Shown here piece after piece: positions 34,383 to 42,625 of a stretch of DNA of 64,000 nt; the stretch's first letter is position 1; each line of letters starts with the position of its first letter. Origin of the DNA: Chryseobacterium sp. CY350 (GTDB lineage Bacteria > Bacteroidota > Bacteroidia > Flavobacteriales > Weeksellaceae); NCBI RefSeq assembly GCF_027945075.1, contig NZ_CP116034.1:2790001-2854000 (forward strand), in the 5' to 3' direction. The position numbers and the translations under genes were made by a program. The notes below the pieces were generated by a model, which was not told the origin of the DNA, made no database searches, and saw only the letters and a program-made list of their open reading frames with translations.

Positions 34383-34769
34383 TTAAATTTCATCAAGATT
34401 GTTTGCTATTCTTTTGACTCCGTTTTTAAAAAGTTGAGAGTTAAAATTTAAAAGCATGCCTAATTTATACTTTCCAATTCTTAAATAATTTTTTAGTTGT
34501 AAAGCATGATAATTATTTAAGCTATCGACTGATTTTATTTCTAAAACAACTTTGTTTTCAATTAGCAAATCCATTTTAAAAGCTCTTTCCAAAATAAGTT
34601 CTTCATATTGGATATTAAGGAATTTTTGTTTTTCAACTATTAATCCTTCTTTCCGTAATTCATAAAATAAACAATCTTCATAAATGGTTTCAAATAAACC
34701 AACACCTAATTTTCTATGAATCTTTAATCCGCTTTCAAATACAATCTTTGAAATCTCATTTTCTGTCAT
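34383..34769 (-). CDS. GxxExxY family protein (PD-(D/E)xK nuclease-like)
   Basis: A 128-residue soluble protein. The name-giving motif is G24-L-F-E27-T-I-Y30. A PD-(D/E)xK-like core follows with D67 in FKMDLLI and E77-x-K79 in VLEIKS, so a metal-dependent nuclease fold is likely; no activity is established for the family. In Bacteroidota these genes are often dropped between other operon genes. Here the gene lies in the same direction as sufB and sufC and inside inverted repeats, and would be cotranscribed with the suf operon. Confidence 0.9.
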   Translation of the reverse strand: MTENEISKIVFESGLKIHRKLGVGLFETIYEDCLFYELRKEGLIVEKQKFLNIQYEELILERAFKMDLLIENKVVLEIKSVDSLNNYHALQLKNYLRIGKYKLGMLLNFNSQLFKNGVKRIANNLDEI

Positions 34770-34810
34770 TTGTTTGTTTTTCGCAAAGATACAAGTTGAA
34801 AATTAATTTC

Positions 34811-34902
34811 AATTGTATTTCTTTCCTAAGCGTCAGCGGCTCAGTTTATCTTTAAAATCAGCGGTTTGCCTTTAAAAAAATCTTTGTTTTACTTTGCGAT
34901 AA
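34811..34902 (-). repeat. Right arm of the cassette inverted repeat
   Basis: On the minus strand it starts TTATCGCAAAGTAAAACAAAG and ends CTTAGGAAAGAAATACAATT, the counterpart of the left arm at 34280-34370. It begins seven bases after the sufB stop codon in transcript order. Confidence 0.75.
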
Positions 34903-34908
34903 AACTAA

Positions 34909-36357
34909 TTACCCAACAGAACCTTCTAATGAAATCTCCAATAATTTCTGAGCTTCAATGGCAAATTCCATTGGTAATTTATTTAAAACTTCTTTACTGA
35001 AACCATTGACGATCAAAGCAATTGCTCTTTCCGTATCAATACCTCTCTGGTTACAGTAAAAAATCTGATCTTCACCGATTTTTGAAGTGGTTGCTTCATG
35101 TTCTAATTGTGCAGTAGGATCTTTGATTTCAATATAAGGGAAAGTATGCGCTCCACATTCGTTACCCATTAGTAATGAGTCACATTGTGAGAAGTTTCTT
35201 GCTCCTTTTGCAGAAGGCATTACTTTTACCAATCCTCTGTATGAGTTTTGAGATTTTCCTGCAGAAATTCCTTTAGAAATAATCGTTGATTTCGTATTCT
35301 TTCCGATGTGAATCATCTTTGTACCTGTGTCAGCATACTGATGATTGTTGGTTACCGCAATAGAGTAAAACTCACCGATCGAGCCATCACCTTTTAAGAT
35401 ACAAGAAGGATATTTCCATGTTACCGCAGAACCTGTTTCCACCTGTGTCCATGAGATTTTTGCTTTTGTTTCGCACAGTCCTCTTTTGGTTACAAAATTG
35501 AAAACTCCACCTTTACCTTCTTCATTTCCCGGATACCAGTTTTGTACTGTTGAATATTTAATTTCAGCATTATCCAAAGCGATCAATTCTACAACCGCAG
35601 CATGAAGCTGGTTTTCATCTCTCGACGGAGCTGTACAACCTTCAAGATAAGAAACGTAACTTCCTTCATCAGCAATAACAAGTGTTCTTTCAAACTGACC
35701 TGTACCTGACTGATTGATACGGAAATACGTTGATAATTCCATTGGGCATCTTACGCCTTTGGGAATATAACAGAAACTTCCGTCAGAAAATACCGCGGAG
35801 TTCAATGCTGCATAAAAGTTATCACCTCTTGGAACCACTTTTCCCAGATATTTTTTCACTAAATCCGGATGATTTTTAATCGCTTCGGAAATTGAACAGA
35901 AAATAATTCCTTTTTCTGCTAATGTATCCTGAAAAGTTGTTTTTACAGAGATAGAATCTATTACAATATCTACAGCAACATTTGAAAGCCTTTTCTGCTC
36001 TTCGATGTTGATTCCTAATTTAGCAAAAGTTGCCAATAGTTCAGGATCTACTTCGTCTAAACTTGCCAATTCTGGTTTAGCTTTCGGTGCTGCGTAATAT
36101 TTTATCGCCTGAAAATCTGGTTTTGTGTATTTAATGTTTGCCCATTCAGGCTCTGTCATTTTCAACCAAATCTTGAAAGATTCCAAACGCCATTCTGTCA
36201 TCCATTCCGGCTCTTCTTTTTTAGCAGAAATAGCACGGACGATGTCTTCGTTTAAACCCGTTGGAAAATCTTCGTAATCGAGGATCGTTTCCCAGCCGAA
36301 TTCGTATTTTTTATTTTCTAAATCGACTCTTAAGTCGTCTTCAGTATATTTACTCAT
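34909..36357 (-). CDS. sufB: Fe-S cluster assembly scaffold protein SufB
   Basis: A 482-residue SufB, the scaffold on which Fe-S clusters are built with SufC and SufD. Landmarks are the N-terminal [13 protein letters not shown], the beta-helix with [20 protein letters not shown], the motif [13 protein letters not shown] and the C-terminal [15 protein letters not shown] with the conserved Cys. The length is typical (about 480). It lies 66 bp after the IscA-type gene and immediately before the GxxExxY cassette. Confidence 0.96.
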   Translation of the reverse strand: MSKYTEDDLRVDLENKKYEFGWETILDYEDFPTGLNEDIVRAISAKKEEPEWMTEWRLESFKIWLKMTEPEWANIKYTKPDFQAIKYYAAPKAKPELASLDEVDPELLATFAKLGINIEEQKRLSNVAVDIVIDSISVKTTFQDTLAEKGIIFCSISEAIKNHPDLVKKYLGKVVPRGDNFYAALNSAVFSDGSFCYIPKGVRCPMELSTYFRINQSGTGQFERTLVIADEGSYVSYLEGCTAPSRDENQLHAAVVELIALDNAEIKYSTVQNWYPGNEEGKGGVFNFVTKRGLCETKAKISWTQVETGSAVTWKYPSCILKGDGSIGEFYSIAVTNNHQYADTGTKMIHIGKNTKSTIISKGISAGKSQNSYRGLVKVMPSAKGARNFSQCDSLLMGNECGAHTFPYIEIKDPTAQLEHEATTSKIGEDQIFYCNQRGIDTERAIALIVNGFSKEVLNKLPMEFAIEAQKLLEISLEGSVG

Positions 36358-36423
36358 TTTATTAGATTTTAGAAATTAGATTTAAGATTTAGAGTATTCT
36401 AAATCAGTACTTCCAATGTCTAA

Positions 36424-36753
36424 TTATAAAGAAAAACTTTCCCCACAGCCACACGTTCTGGCTGCATTAGGATTGTTAAAAACAAAACCTTTTCCATTTA
36501 GTCCTCCCGAATATTCCAGGATTGTGCCGGCTAAATAAAGTATTGATTTTTTTTCGACCACAATTTTGATGTTGTTGTCTTCGAAAACCTGATCTGTTTC
36601 TGTTTTTTTGTTATCAAAACCTAAAACGTATTCCAAACCAGAACAACCTCCGCTTTTAACTCCCACTCTTATATAATCTTCTGCCGGATTAAAACCATCT
36701 TCTGTCATCAGTTGAATGGCTTTTTCCTTAGCATGATCTGAAACTTTTATCAT
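36424..36753 (-). CDS. A-type Fe-S carrier (HesB/IscA/SufA family)
   Basis: A 109-residue A-type carrier that binds Fe-S clusters and passes them to target enzymes. The three ligand cysteines are present: C34 in VKSGGCSGLEY and the pair in RTCGCGESF near the C-terminus. As the first gene of the suf operon it plays the SufA role. The start ATG at 36753 follows an AT-rich intergenic region shared with the divergent GLPGLI gene. Confidence 0.93.
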   Translation of the reverse strand: MIKVSDHAKEKAIQLMTEDGFNPAEDYIRVGVKSGGCSGLEYVLGFDNKKTETDQVFEDNNIKIVVEKKSILYLAGTILEYSGGLNGKGFVFNNPNAARTCGCGESFSL

Positions 36754-36852
36754 TGTATTTATTTAGAATGATTTAATAATGCAAAAATACAAACAATAAT
36801 CAGTATATGAAAATCGTCGTTTTTATTTTATCAATTTTTATCATCGATGGTT

Positions 36853-36860
36853 TAACTTTG
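36853..36860 (+). promoter_or_regulatory. Candidate -7 promoter box of the GLPGLI gene
   Basis: TAACTTTG is a full match to TAnnTTTG, 37 bp before the ATG at 36898. The -33 element is not clear. An AAGGA sequence sits nine bases before the start codon. Confidence 0.45.
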
Positions 36861-36897
36861 AGGTCTGTTTAACATCAAAACTATAAATAAGGAAACA

Positions 36898-37728
36898 ATG
36901 AAAAAACTAGGCGTTTTAGCTGCAATCTTAGTGATGCAATCATTTTTTGCACAGACCAACAGATTCGTTTATCAGGTGACAATGAAACCCGATGCCTCTA
37001 ATAAAGCAGATGTGAAGACCGAAAATGCATATTTAGACATCTCAGCAGAAAAATCGATGTTTTATTCGGAAAACAGAATAAAAAGAGATTCGGTAATGCA
37101 GGCTAATCGTCAAAGTGGTGGAGCGAGAGGATTCAACAGAGATCAAATGGAAAGTTTGAGATCAAATATCAATTATTCTATCGAGAAAGATAAAAAAAAT
37201 CAAAAAACAGTTTATAAAGATCGTTTGGGAAGAGACCAATATTCTTACGAAGAAGACAGACCTTTGAACTGGAAAATTTTGTCTGAAACTACAAAAATTG
37301 GTGAGTATAAAGTTCAGAAAGCTGAAACGGAATTTGCTGGAAGAAAATGGACTGCCTGGTTTACAACAGATCTTCCTTATCAAGATGGACCGTATAAATT
37401 CAGCGGACTTCCTGGTTTGGTGGTGAAAGCAGAAGATGCCGACGGAGATTATTCTTTTGATTTAATGAAAAATTATAAAATCTCAGATTTTCCTGAAATG
37501 TCAACTTTTGGAAATGTTGTTAAAGTTAAAAGAACGGATTACGTAAAGCAACAGGAAAAATTTAAAACTGACCCTATGTCGTTTATGAACAGTCAACGTG
37601 GTGGTGGAATTTCTCCTCCAATGAGAACTGGCGGTGGAAATCAAAATCCCGCTGATATGAGAAAGCGAATGGAAGAAAGAGCAAAAGAAGAAGCGAAAAA
37701 GAATAGCAATCCTATCGAACTGAAATAA
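36898..37728 (+). CDS. GLPGLI family protein
   Basis: A 276-residue exported protein with a signal peptide ending FFAQ (about residue 19). The defining motif is present as YKFSGLPGLVVKAED near 164-178, preceded by the DLPYQDGPY stretch. The region WTAWFTTDLP is also conserved in the family. C-terminally it is rich in Gly, Asn and charged residues (RGGGISPPM, then RKRMEERAKEEAKK). GLPGLI proteins are often next to TonB-dependent receptors; that is not so here. Function is unknown. Confidence 0.92.
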   Translation: MKKLGVLAAILVMQSFFAQTNRFVYQVTMKPDASNKADVKTENAYLDISAEKSMFYSENRIKRDSVMQANRQSGGARGFNRDQMESLRSNINYSIEKDKKNQKTVYKDRLGRDQYSYEEDRPLNWKILSETTKIGEYKVQKAETEFAGRKWTAWFTTDLPYQDGPYKFSGLPGLVVKAEDADGDYSFDLMKNYKISDFPEMSTFGNVVKVKRTDYVKQQEKFKTDPMSFMNSQRGGGISPPMRTGGGNQNPADMRKRMEERAKEEAKKNSNPIELK

Positions 37729-37733
37729 ATAAA

Positions 37734-37764
37734 AAAGGTCTGAAGAAAATTTCTTCAGACCTTT
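37734..37764 (+). terminator. Bidirectional terminator after the GLPGLI gene
   Basis: The 15-pair stem AAAGGTCTGAAGAAA and TTTCTTCAGACCTTT with a very tight turn lies between convergent genes. A-rich and T-rich flanks on both sides allow it to end both transcripts. Confidence 0.9.
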
Positions 37765-37767
37765 CTG

Positions 37768-38619
37768 TTATTTTAAAAGTTGGTTAAAAGTATCTCCCTG
37801 TTTGATGTCTCCGGAGTTGTAACCTTTCATAAACCATTCTTTTCGTTGTGCTGATGAGCCATGCGTAAAACTTTCCTGATTCACTTGCCCTTGCGTTCGT
37901 TGCTGAATGTTATCATCTCCCACAGCTTCTGCTGCTTCAACTGCAGATTCTAAATCTCCAGGTTCCAGAAATTTTTCTCTTTCGTTGGAATATCTTGCCC
38001 AAAGTCCGGCATAGAAATCTGCCTGAAGTTCGGTTGCTACAGAGACTTTATTCATTTCTTCTTCAGAATATCTGCCACTTCTTCTCAGCTGATCTGTTTT
38101 ATCTAAAGTTCCGATAAGATTTTGCACATGGTGACCCATCTCGTGAGCCAGAACGTATGCTATCGTAAACTCTGTAACCTTTGCGCCAAATCTTTGCTGA
38201 AGTTCATTGAAAAAACTCATATCCATATAAACAGACTGATCTGCCGGACAATAAAACGGTCCCATTGCAGATTGTGCAGTTCCGCAGCCAGATTGCGTTT
38301 GCGATGTGAAGAGAACTACTTTTGCGGGCTGATATTTCATTCCGTGGTCTGCAAAAATTTTAGTCCAGGTTTGTTCGTTTTCTGCGGTAATCATTTTAAT
38401 AAATTCACCGACTTGTTGATCTTCCTGAGTCAACTCTCTTTGTTCTGTCTGCGGTGCAGAACTTCCGCCTGATGAAAGTATTGCAGAGGGATCACCACCG
38501 AGGAAAAATACAATTGCGGCAATGATTATTGTTCCTAATCCGCCACCTACAATTGCACCGCCTCCGCCAGATCCTCTTCTGTCATCTACGTTACCGCTTC
38601 TATCGTCTGTCCATTTCAT
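37768..38619 (-). CDS. YpfJ-type neutral zinc metallopeptidase
   Basis: A 283-residue membrane-anchored protein. After a Gly-rich charged N-terminus (DDRSGNVDDRRGSGGGG) comes one membrane span (about 24-41), then the peptidase domain with the zinc motif HEMGHH (near 160) and the downstream acidic ligand region ELQADFYAGLWAR. CSAQSAMGPFYCPADQSVYMD-like features (key part FYCPAD) are family hallmarks. The active domain would face the periplasm. Substrate is unknown. It converges on the GLPGLI gene. Confidence 0.9.
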   Translation of the reverse strand: MKWTDDRSGNVDDRRGSGGGGAIVGGGLGTIIIAAIVFFLGGDPSAILSSGGSSAPQTEQRELTQEDQQVGEFIKMITAENEQTWTKIFADHGMKYQPAKVVLFTSQTQSGCGTAQSAMGPFYCPADQSVYMDMSFFNELQQRFGAKVTEFTIAYVLAHEMGHHVQNLIGTLDKTDQLRRSGRYSEEEMNKVSVATELQADFYAGLWARYSNEREKFLEPGDLESAVEAAEAVGDDNIQQRTQGQVNQESFTHGSSAQRKEWFMKGYNSGDIKQGDTFNQLLK

Positions 38620-38683
38620 TGTTTATTATTTATATGTAAATTTAAAATATTAAATAATATTTTTGTCAAAAATTATAATTAAA

Positions 38684-39010
38684 GTGAGAAAAATTCAAAT
38701 TGCTCTTTTATTTTTCGTCCCGATGAGCTTTATAGCTTGCAACGAAAGTGAAACTAAAGAAGATGAAGTAAAAAATGTAGACAAAAAATCTGCCATTGAG
38801 ACCGTGCTTTCTGTAAAACATATTGATTCGGCAGATGTTTTAGTTACAAAACATAAAATATGGAAAAACAATAAACTCTTTAAGGAAATTGTAAAAACAG
38901 ATACCATTCCGAGTTTGGGAGATACTTTGCAAATCGTGGAAGAAGAAAATGGAAATGAACATAATACCAAGATTAAAAAAGATTACGAATTTTATATAAC
39001 CGTGCAGTAA
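38684..39010 (+). CDS. Small hypothetical lipoprotein
   Basis: A 108-residue lipoprotein if started at GTG 38684 (RKIQIALLFFVPMSFIAC, lipobox Cys near 19); a TTG at 38663 is in frame but adds residues that break the signal peptide shape. The mature part is charged (ESETKEDEVKNVDKK) and ends DYEFYITVQ. Its stop overlaps the next ATG by one base. It appears to be part of an operon with a second small lipoprotein and an ATP-grasp enzyme. No family is recognised. Confidence 0.65.
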   Translation: MRKIQIALLFFVPMSFIACNESETKEDEVKNVDKKSAIETVLSVKHIDSADVLVTKHKIWKNNKLFKEIVKTDTIPSLGDTLQIVEEENGNEHNTKIKKDYEFYITVQ

Positions 39011-39339
39011 TGACAAAATCTACAACTGTAAAATTGCTTTTCGTAACAGGTATTTTGGCAGCCTGTTCTCAGGAAAAACCGAAAGAGTGGGGAAATGAGA
39101 AAAAAGTATACATGAGATCAGACACCACTGCATCATATTCTACGGCGCACGGCTTTATGACCGGTTATTTACTTTATCATGCATTTCGTCCTTATGGAGC
39201 ATACAGTAATGGAGCGTATCAGCGAGCTGGATATTACAGCGATGCCATCAGTTCAAAATCTAACATTGGCAGAAGTACCTACAAAGGAAATGTGGTAAGA
39301 GGCGGATTGGGAAGAAGTGGTTTCAGAGCGTCATCATAG
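39010..39339 (+). CDS. Small lipoprotein with YgiB-like C-terminus
   Basis: A 109-residue lipoprotein (lipobox ILAAC, Cys near 19). The mature part has a GFMTGYLLYHAF segment, then Tyr/Gly/Ser-rich sequence ending NVVRGGLGRSGFRASS. E. coli YgiB (DUF1190), encoded next to the ATP-grasp gene ygiC, has a similar plan: lipobox, a short hydrophobic GYMMGxLM-like stretch, a Gly/Tyr/Ser region and a TRGGFG motif near the end. The next gene here is a ygiC-like gene. Homology is inferred from this layout, not proven. Confidence 0.65.
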   Translation: MTKSTTVKLLFVTGILAACSQEKPKEWGNEKKVYMRSDTTASYSTAHGFMTGYLLYHAFRPYGAYSNGAYQRAGYYSDAISSKSNIGRSTYKGNVVRGGLGRSGFRASS

Positions 39340-39424
39340 TTATGGAATCGCCATCAATTGAAAAAAAAAATCAGATGGAGGTTAAGCAATTGCATATGAC
39401 CTTTAAAAACAATAAAATCTTCGT

Positions 39425-40585
39425 ATGAAAAGAGTAGAATCTAAATTCCGGAAAAACTGGGAACACAAACTTGAAAACTTAGGATTTGGCTATCATTCTT
39501 TAGAAGGTCTTTACTGGGATGAAAGCCATTATTATGAGTTTTCTATGGATGAAATCAATAAGATAGAAAATGCAACAGCCGAATTGTGGCAGATGTGTCT
39601 TCAGGCGGTCGACTATGTTATTGAAAAAAATCTTTGGGAAAAATTCAATATACCAGAGTGGTTTAGAAATTATATTATTACAAGCTGGGAAGAAGATCAT
39701 CCTTCAATTTACGGAAGATTTGATTTTGGTTTTGATGGCGAAAATTTAAAGTTGCTTGAATTTAATGCAGATACACCGACCTCTTTATATGAAGCCTCAG
39801 TCATTCAATGGTATTGGTTGCAGGAAATGTTTCCGTATAAAGATCAGTTCAATTCTATCCATGAAAAGCTGGTAGATTATTGGAAGTATCTTAAAAAATA
39901 TATGAATCCTCATTATATTTATTTTGCATCATTAACGAATATTGAGGATGTGACGAATGTAGAATACCTGAGAGATTGTGCGACACAGGCTGGTTTTGAA
40001 ACAGAATTTATACCTCTTCAAGATATCGGGTGGGCAGAAGATATTCAGGAATTTATTTCCGGAGACAAAACAATCATGGAATATATTTTTAAATTATATC
40101 CTTATGAATGGATTCTTCAAGATGGGTTTGGTGAAAAATTGGTTAGCAATAATTTCAGATCACAATGGATGGAGCCGGCCTGGAAAGTTCTTCTTTCCTC
40201 TAAAGCCATATTGCCAATTTTGTGGGAAATGTTCCCAAATCATCCTTATTTACTAGAATGTTATTTTGAGCCTAAAAATTTAAAAGATTTCGTTAAAAAA
40301 CCTATTTATTCAAGAGAAGGAGCGAATGTAAGTTTATTTAAAAATAATGTTGCGATAGAAGAAAATGATGGCGACTACGGAAAAGAAGGTTTTATTTATC
40401 AGCAATTATTTGAACTTCCAAACTTCGACGGAAATTATCCGGTCATCGGAAGTTGGGTAATCGGTCAGGAATCTGCAGGAATCGGGATCAGAGAAAGCGT
40501 ACATTTGATTACCAATAACCAGAGCAGATTTATTCCTCATTTGATAGATTCGAATAAAATTCACATCAAAGAAAAGGAGCTGTAA
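39425..40585 (+). CDS. Glutathionylspermidine-synthase-like ATP-grasp amidoligase (YgiC-like)
   Basis: A 386-residue protein of the GSP_synth family, the ATP-grasp domain found in glutathionylspermidine synthase but without the amidase half. Visible hallmarks are FDFGFDGENLKLLEFNADTPTSLYEA (key part EFNADTPTSLYEA near 116-128), SREGANV near 297-303 and the C-terminal GSWVIGQESAGIGIRE. E. coli YgiC and YjfC share this plan, and no glutathionylspermidine is made by them. Relatives are predicted to ligate amines or peptides. It lies 85 bp after two small lipoprotein genes, which may be its substrates. Confidence 0.9.
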   Translation: MKRVESKFRKNWEHKLENLGFGYHSLEGLYWDESHYYEFSMDEINKIENATAELWQMCLQAVDYVIEKNLWEKFNIPEWFRNYIITSWEEDHPSIYGRFDFGFDGENLKLLEFNADTPTSLYEASVIQWYWLQEMFPYKDQFNSIHEKLVDYWKYLKKYMNPHYIYFASLTNIEDVTNVEYLRDCATQAGFETEFIPLQDIGWAEDIQEFISGDKTIMEYIFKLYPYEWILQDGFGEKLVSNNFRSQWMEPAWKVLLSSKAILPILWEMFPNHPYLLECYFEPKNLKDFVKKPIYSREGANVSLFKNNVAIEENDGDYGKEGFIYQQLFELPNFDGNYPVIGSWVIGQESAGIGIRESVHLITNNQSRFIPHLIDSNKIHIKEKEL

Positions 40586-40598
40586 AAACAGCTCCTTT
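40573..40598 (+). terminator. Bidirectional terminator overlapping the ATP-grasp stop codon
   Basis: The stem AAAGGAGCTGT (40573-40583) and ACAGCTCCTTT (40588-40598) has eleven pairs. Its left arm contains the last codons and the first base of the stop. It lies between convergent genes and fits both. Confidence 0.85.
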
Positions 40599-40618
40599 AT
40601 TATTTCTTTTGGTTTCAT

Positions 40619-41134
40619 TTATTTTCCAAAACCAATGTTTCCTTTTTTATCAGAAAGATTTCTTTTAAAATTGATCATGCTTAAAGCAGTCACTGCTGCT
40701 TCAACCCCTTTATTCCCCAAATCTCCACCGCTTCGTGCGATCGATTGTTCTTTTGTGTCATCTGTCAAAACGCAGAAAATAGTTGGTGTATCAGTTAAAA
40801 TGTTGCAGTCTTTTATTCCCTGAGCAACTGCATCGCACACAAAATCAAAATGTGGAGTTTCACCTCTGATCACACATCCGATGGCGATTACTGCATCAAA
40901 TTTACGCTCTTTGCAAAGCTGCATGCTTGCATAATTCAATTCAAAAGCTCCCGGAACGGAAAATAATCTGATATTCTCAGACTTTACGCCTTCTTTTTCA
41001 AGAATTTCTAAAGCTGCATCACGTAGATTATAAGTTACAAAGTCATTCCACTCAGAAAAAACAATGCCGATAGAAAAATCCTCGGCATTATTGATATGAA
41101 GTGGCTTGTAATCTGAAAGATTAACTGTTGCCAT
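40619..41134 (-). CDS. ribH: 6,7-dimethyl-8-ribityllumazine synthase
   Basis: A 171-residue lumazine synthase, the penultimate step of riboflavin synthesis, which usually forms 60-subunit shells. Landmarks are FSEWNDFVTYNL near 26-37, SVPGAFELNYA (near 59-69), IAIGCVIRGETPHFDFVCDAVAQG and FCVLTDDT. It follows the TPR protein gene by four bases on the minus strand and ends at the shared terminator. No other rib gene is nearby. Confidence 0.95.
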   Translation of the reverse strand: MATVNLSDYKPLHINNAEDFSIGIVFSEWNDFVTYNLRDAALEILEKEGVKSENIRLFSVPGAFELNYASMQLCKERKFDAVIAIGCVIRGETPHFDFVCDAVAQGIKDCNILTDTPTIFCVLTDDTKEQSIARSGGDLGNKGVEAAVTALSMINFKRNLSDKKGNIGFGK

Positions 41135-41138
41135 GTGT

Positions 41139-41846
41139 TTAGTAATATTTAGTCATTTCAATATATGAATCAGACATTCCGTTGTCGTAGTCCTGATATT
41201 TTTCATCGATCGAAGCAAAATATTTTTTAGCTTCTGCATTTTTCTTCATTCCTAAAGCTACGATTCCTGCTTTTCTCGTGAAGAAATAAGAAGTATAAGG
41301 GTCATCTGAAGCTGAAGCTGCTTTGTCTAGCAAAGATAATGCTTCGTCATTTTTGTTAAGACCAGATTTTGCATCTGCCATTGCGCCGTACTTCATCGCC
41401 ATCAATGTTTTGTTGTCAGACGAAAATTTATCTAAAAGATCATAAGCTTCCTGAAATTTTCCTTCTTTAAATTTTAATAAACCTGCATTGTAAGCAGAAA
41501 GTTTACCGATTTTGGTCGAAGGATATTCATTATATGTTCCCAGGTAACCAGGATTAGCAGCAGATTTTCCACCTAAAGCTTCTTTATCTTTACCTTCTGT
41601 AAGGTTTTTTTGTGCAGCTAAATAGGTTTTTACCGCTTCAGCATTCTTTGGAGCAACAACAAATTGCTGGTATCCGAAAAAGCCTAAAACTCCCAAAACT
41701 ACAACTACAAAAGCGATGCTTAATGGTTTCTGATATTTTTCAAGAAATCTTTCCGTGTTTAAAGCCTCTCTGTCAAGGTCCTTAAAAAATTCCACCGTTT
41801 CTTTACCTTCTTGCTCATTTGGAGCATTCTTACCCAATTTTGCCAT
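41139..41846 (-). CDS. TPR-containing membrane-anchored protein (YfgM-like)
   Basis: A 235-residue protein with a short cytoplasmic start, one membrane span (about 47-69, FVVVVLGVLGFFGYQQF), and an exported helical region of TPR type (AYNAGLLKFKEGKFQEAYDLL, key part FKEGKFQEAYDLL, near 130). The layout matches YfgM/ancillary SecYEG-type proteins that escort proteins after translocation, but that role is inferred from architecture alone. It precedes ribH by four bases and is probably cotranscribed with it. Confidence 0.8.
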   Translation of the reverse strand: MAKLGKNAPNEQEGKETVEFFKDLDREALNTERFLEKYQKPLSIAFVVVVLGVLGFFGYQQFVVAPKNAEAVKTYLAAQKNLTEGKDKEALGGKSAANPGYLGTYNEYPSTKIGKLSAYNAGLLKFKEGKFQEAYDLLDKFSSDNKTLMAMKYGAMADAKSGLNKNDEALSLLDKAASASDDPYTSYFFTRKAGIVALGMKKNAEAKKYFASIDEKYQDYDNGMSDSYIEMTKYY

Positions 41847-41975
41847 AAATTCTTAAAAATTGAACTGCAAATTTAATTGTTTCTGAGTGATTTACAAAAT
41901 ACTTTGCAGGTATTATTAAATGAATTATAATTTCTTTATTTTCTTACTGATTTTTGCTAATAGATTACTGAATTT

Positions 41976-42076
41976 TAACGCAATGTTCGCAAAGATTTTT
42001 TATATACTGTCCCTGTTTTAAGGTTCGCAAAGGCGTGGCACTTAGCTAAGCTCACAAAGTCTTAGATAAAACTTAA
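41976..42076. repeat. Gene-less repeat related to the GxxExxY cassette arms
   Basis: This intergenic stretch contains GTTCGCAAAGATTTTT (from 41985) and, about 38 bases later, TTCGCAAAGGCG followed by CACTTAGCTAAGC. The cassette arm at 34280 has CAAAGATTTTT and, 41 bases later, CAAAGGCG followed by CGCTTAGCG. Order and spacing agree, so it looks like a diverged solo member of the same repeat family. It contains the short palindrome CTTAGCTAAG. It lies downstream of apt. Confidence 0.55.
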
Positions 42077-42084
42077 CGGTAGTT

Positions 42085-42621
42085 TCAATATTCTAAAGTA
42101 TGATAAATTTCAGCATCAAATTTCCTGAGCTTTTCTTGACCTTTTAAATCTTTCAAACCAATCAAAAAACTAAACTGAACAACTTTTGCGCCTTGCTTTT
42201 CAACCAATTTTGCTGCAGCTTCTGTAGTTCCGCCAGTTGCTAAAAGATCGTCATGAATTAAAATTCTTTGGCCTTTTTTGATTTGACCTTCACGGGTTTC
42301 AATTTCTGCACTTCCATATTCCAAATCATATTTTTCTGAAATAATCGGTGGCGGAAGTTTGCCTTTTTTTCTGATTAATATAAAAGGAACATCCAAAGCT
42401 ACTGCAATCGCGATCCCGAAAAGATAACCACGGCTCTCAATTCCACAAACGGCATCTACTTTTCCTTTGCTGAATTTAACCAGATCTTCAATGACTTCTT
42501 TGTATAAAGCCGGATCAGCAAATATGGGCGAAATATCCTTGAACTGAATCCCGGGAATCGGAAAATCTGCGATATTTTCGATCGTGTTTTCTAGTTTCTG
42601 TATCAGTTCAGGAGAGGCCAT
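42085..42621 (-). CDS. apt: Adenine phosphoribosyltransferase
   Basis: A 178-residue type I phosphoribosyltransferase that salvages adenine to AMP with PRPP. The PRPP motif ILIHDDLLATGGT is seen near 122-134, with IESRGYLFG and the hood region FILIRKKGKLPP. ATG 42621 (MASPELIQKLENTI) is chosen because Apt begins there; a longer frame from 42666 overlaps the upstream lipoprotein gene. It starts four bases after that gene's stop. Confidence 0.95.
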   Translation of the reverse strand: MASPELIQKLENTIENIADFPIPGIQFKDISPIFADPALYKEVIEDLVKFSKGKVDAVCGIESRGYLFGIAIAVALDVPFILIRKKGKLPPPIISEKYDLEYGSAEIETREGQIKKGQRILIHDDLLATGGTTEAAAKLVEKQGAKVVQFSFLIGLKDLKGQEKLRKFDAEIYHTLEY

Positions 42622-42625
42622 TTTT

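Larger units (their letters stand above)
34280..34902 (-). mobile_element. GxxExxY cassette bounded by imperfect inverted repeats
   Basis: A 623-bp unit made of a GxxExxY gene (34383-34769) enclosed by inverted repeats of about 91 and 92 bp. The outer 27 bp of the two arms match at 24 positions and the inner 40 bp at 32; the middle part is diverged. The unit fills nearly the whole sufB-sufC gap (12 bp from the sufC start, 7 bp from the sufB stop). It has no transposase, so it would move passively like a MITE. Mobility is inferred from structure. Confidence 0.7.

Noticed and set aside
34280..34902. The repeats around the GxxExxY gene as ordinary terminators
   Set aside because: The arms are about 90 bp long and about 440 bp apart with a gene between, far too long and distant for a terminator stem.
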